Shown here: positions 62,243-64,000 of the stretch, one piece after another
How positions within the stretch are numbered: the first letter of the stretch is position 1
How the letters are laid out: every line of letters starts with the position of its first letter
Assembly: GCA_963971225.1 (NCBI GenBank)
Contig: OZ020268.1
Location: 41,609,348 to 41,673,347 of the forward strand
Reading direction: 5' to 3'
Source of the DNA: Melieria omissa
Taxonomy: Eukaryota > Arthropoda > Insecta > Diptera > Ulidiidae
DNA: 64,000 bases
The notes under the pieces: model-generated
Told to the model about the DNA's origin: nothing
What the model saw: the letters and a program-made list of their open reading frames with translations, nothing else
Database searches by the model: none
Translations under genes and position numbers: made by a program

Positions 62243-64000
62243 GTACGTGAGCGGCATAAATTTCCTAATTCGACCGTATTGACGACGACCATAATGATGA
62301 TCTGAAGCATATTTACACTCTTAATTTGTGGCTGTTTTTGTTGTTGTTTTGCTATTGTTGCTGCCGGGCTCGCTTCCATTCGTACTTTAGGCGCATTTGT
62401 TGGGCGCACGTAATCAGAATCAGAATCGAGCATATGTCCGAGATTGAATTTTCCTGTTTACCAAAGTCAACTAAAATATTTTAAGTCTCAGCAAATGACC
62501 TGTCGCTGATCTGCAGTGTGAGCACAGTTGTCTATGTGTTTGTCTTTTGTTGTAAAGCAACTTTAATGAACCAAAATCAAAAGTAATTCTTTATATCCAG
62601 CAGCTTTAAGTATTTTTGATGAATGTTTTTCGGTAGGAAACATTGAGACATTAATTGTCATCGCTCAAATCGCGACCTAAATCGGACCTGGATTGATCCA
62701 TCTTTTAGGAGGACATCGCAAAGGTTTTCAGTTTTACCATTTCATGTATAAATTTTGTGAAAAGGTTCATGTTTAAAACATTATACTTCAAGTCTTGATG
62801 ACCGATTTTCTACAGCTTAATCTTTGTGCCTTAAAGTTGATTAAATTCAGTGTAAGTTAATAAAGTTGTCAGCGCCGCTGTTTGCCGCAGCATGCGTCTC
62901 AAATTAACAACGCGCCGACACTGCCACAACGCCGACGTTTCCCAACCAACCTGCACCGTTTTCCGCCCTTGGAACTGGTTCGCCAGCACATTCGCGGCGC
63001 CGAGCCGCTGTTCAAATTAACACAACGCATTTAAATTTGTCAACACCAACAAAATAAATAAATTTCAAAAAACGTGTCGCATGTTTTCTCCCCAAGTTTG
63101 TTGTCAGCGCGAGTGAATGCAAACACAAAAAGGCTACAACGAATTGAGACGTTGCTGCGCGGCTGCTGCAGCCTTGGGTCGCGTGCGGTTACGCGCGCTG
63201 CCCGCAAAATGTGGCAACATCAGCCACACCAACAGTAGCAACAACAATTACCCGAACAGCAACCGACAACATTAAGCGAGCGTCAACAGTTAGCTGCCAA
63301 CAGTCAACAACAAACATTCAACTGCCGCCGGTCGCACAGCCAACTGCTGAATATTCAAATGACAATTCGGCAGCTGCGCCCAATGCGGAATGCAAAACGG
63401 GCGGACGCAACCCGCTCGCATAAATCACCGCACACCACAACCGGCAACGGCACAGCACAACAGCAACGTTGACAACAACACTGCCGAATAAAATTTAAAT
63501 ATTCACGCGCTGCGCATCAAATTGAAAATTACGCCAATTGCCGCATCAGCAGCAGCGATAGCAACGGCAGCAGCGGCGCTTGCAATTGAATGCTTGAATG
63601 ATTGAGTGGGTGGGGTGGGTGGTACGTGGGTGGCTGGGGTTGGCTGGGTTTTGGGCGTTTGTCTGGGCACACCCGCGATTCGAAAGCGCGCGCACAATTT
63701 GCAAAACACGATTTTCCATTTTTATTGCTGTGACGACCTCGCACTGCTGCTGTTGTCTGTTGTTGTTATTGTTGTTGTTGTTATTATTATTGTCCTTGCT
63801 TATTTATGGCCACTTCACACAAAGTCATTCTCGGCATTATGCGCGTACAAATGTCAGCGGCAGCGCCCGCACTGAAATCGGCCGTGGGTTACGTTGGTGG
63901 AAGACGTTGTGTGCGTTGCTTGCAGATCGAATAATATGTAATGTCGAAAAGTTGATTTTTATATGCGGTATTTACATAGAGTTCATTTCGAATTCATGTT
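62243..64000. other. right end, unassigned
   Basis: AT-rich to 62870, then GC-richer and CAA-rich to 63430 with a Thr-rich frame that begins at GTG and has no domain. A GT/TTG-rich block lies at 63600-63800. If the candidate exon at 62145 is real, this is its intron. Confidence 0.35.

Overview
The window looks like nuclear DNA of a higher (schizophoran, Drosophila-like) fly. It holds two recognisable insect genes with phase-compatible spliced exons, long AT-rich non-coding stretches, CAA/CAG-rich simple sequence and many insect transposon remnants (mariner, a piggyBac-type MITE, non-LTR retrotransposons, tRNA-derived SINEs). The mobile-element load suggests a large-genome acalyptrate such as a tephritid fruit fly, but that is inference. 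Nothing prokaryotic or viral is visible.

Layout. Positions 1-6050 are intergenic or upstream, with a 32-bp tandem repeat at the left edge, a TTAA-flanked MITE, a SINE, a 59-bp LINE tail insertion and three perfect CRE palindromes. From about 6050 to 31532 lies the Drosophila Pits/CG11138 homologue (IRF2BP family corepressor). It has four coding exons (7609-8494, 30287-30607, 30864-31312, 31392-31532), which give a continuous 598-residue protein. Its 21.8-kb first intron carries a deleted mariner, two copies of one LINE family each inside an exact 12-bp target-site duplication, another LINE 3' end, two SINEs, a second deleted mariner, a tandem-repeat block, and two dense GATA-motif clusters (16700-17610 and 19340-20085). 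Just after the second cluster is a signal-peptide-like open exon (20102-20192) with a strong donor. It is followed by a short open exon that a LINE insertion has broken.

The region 31533-38465 is 3' UTR and intergenic, with a fold-back element and an exact 61-bp tandem duplication. From 38466 to 44438 lies LIM-domain kinase 1 (LIMK1), on the same strand: two LIM domains, a PDZ domain split by an intron, the kinase, and a long low-complexity C-terminal extension. Its first few codons are not resolved. From 44439 to 64000 the sequence is 3' UTR and intergenic, with LINE fragments, three TIR elements, a 400-bp TTTTA array and a second copy of the deleted mariner. At the far right, a GC3-rich open segment with a donor (62145-62242) may be an exon of the next gene.

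The two genes are not functionally linked by anything seen here: one is a nuclear corepressor, the other a cytoskeletal kinase. No wholly new system is evident. The observations most worth following are the interrupted secretory-peptide candidate next to a GATA cluster, the shared 3' end of a SINE and a LINE, and the paired internally deleted mariners.
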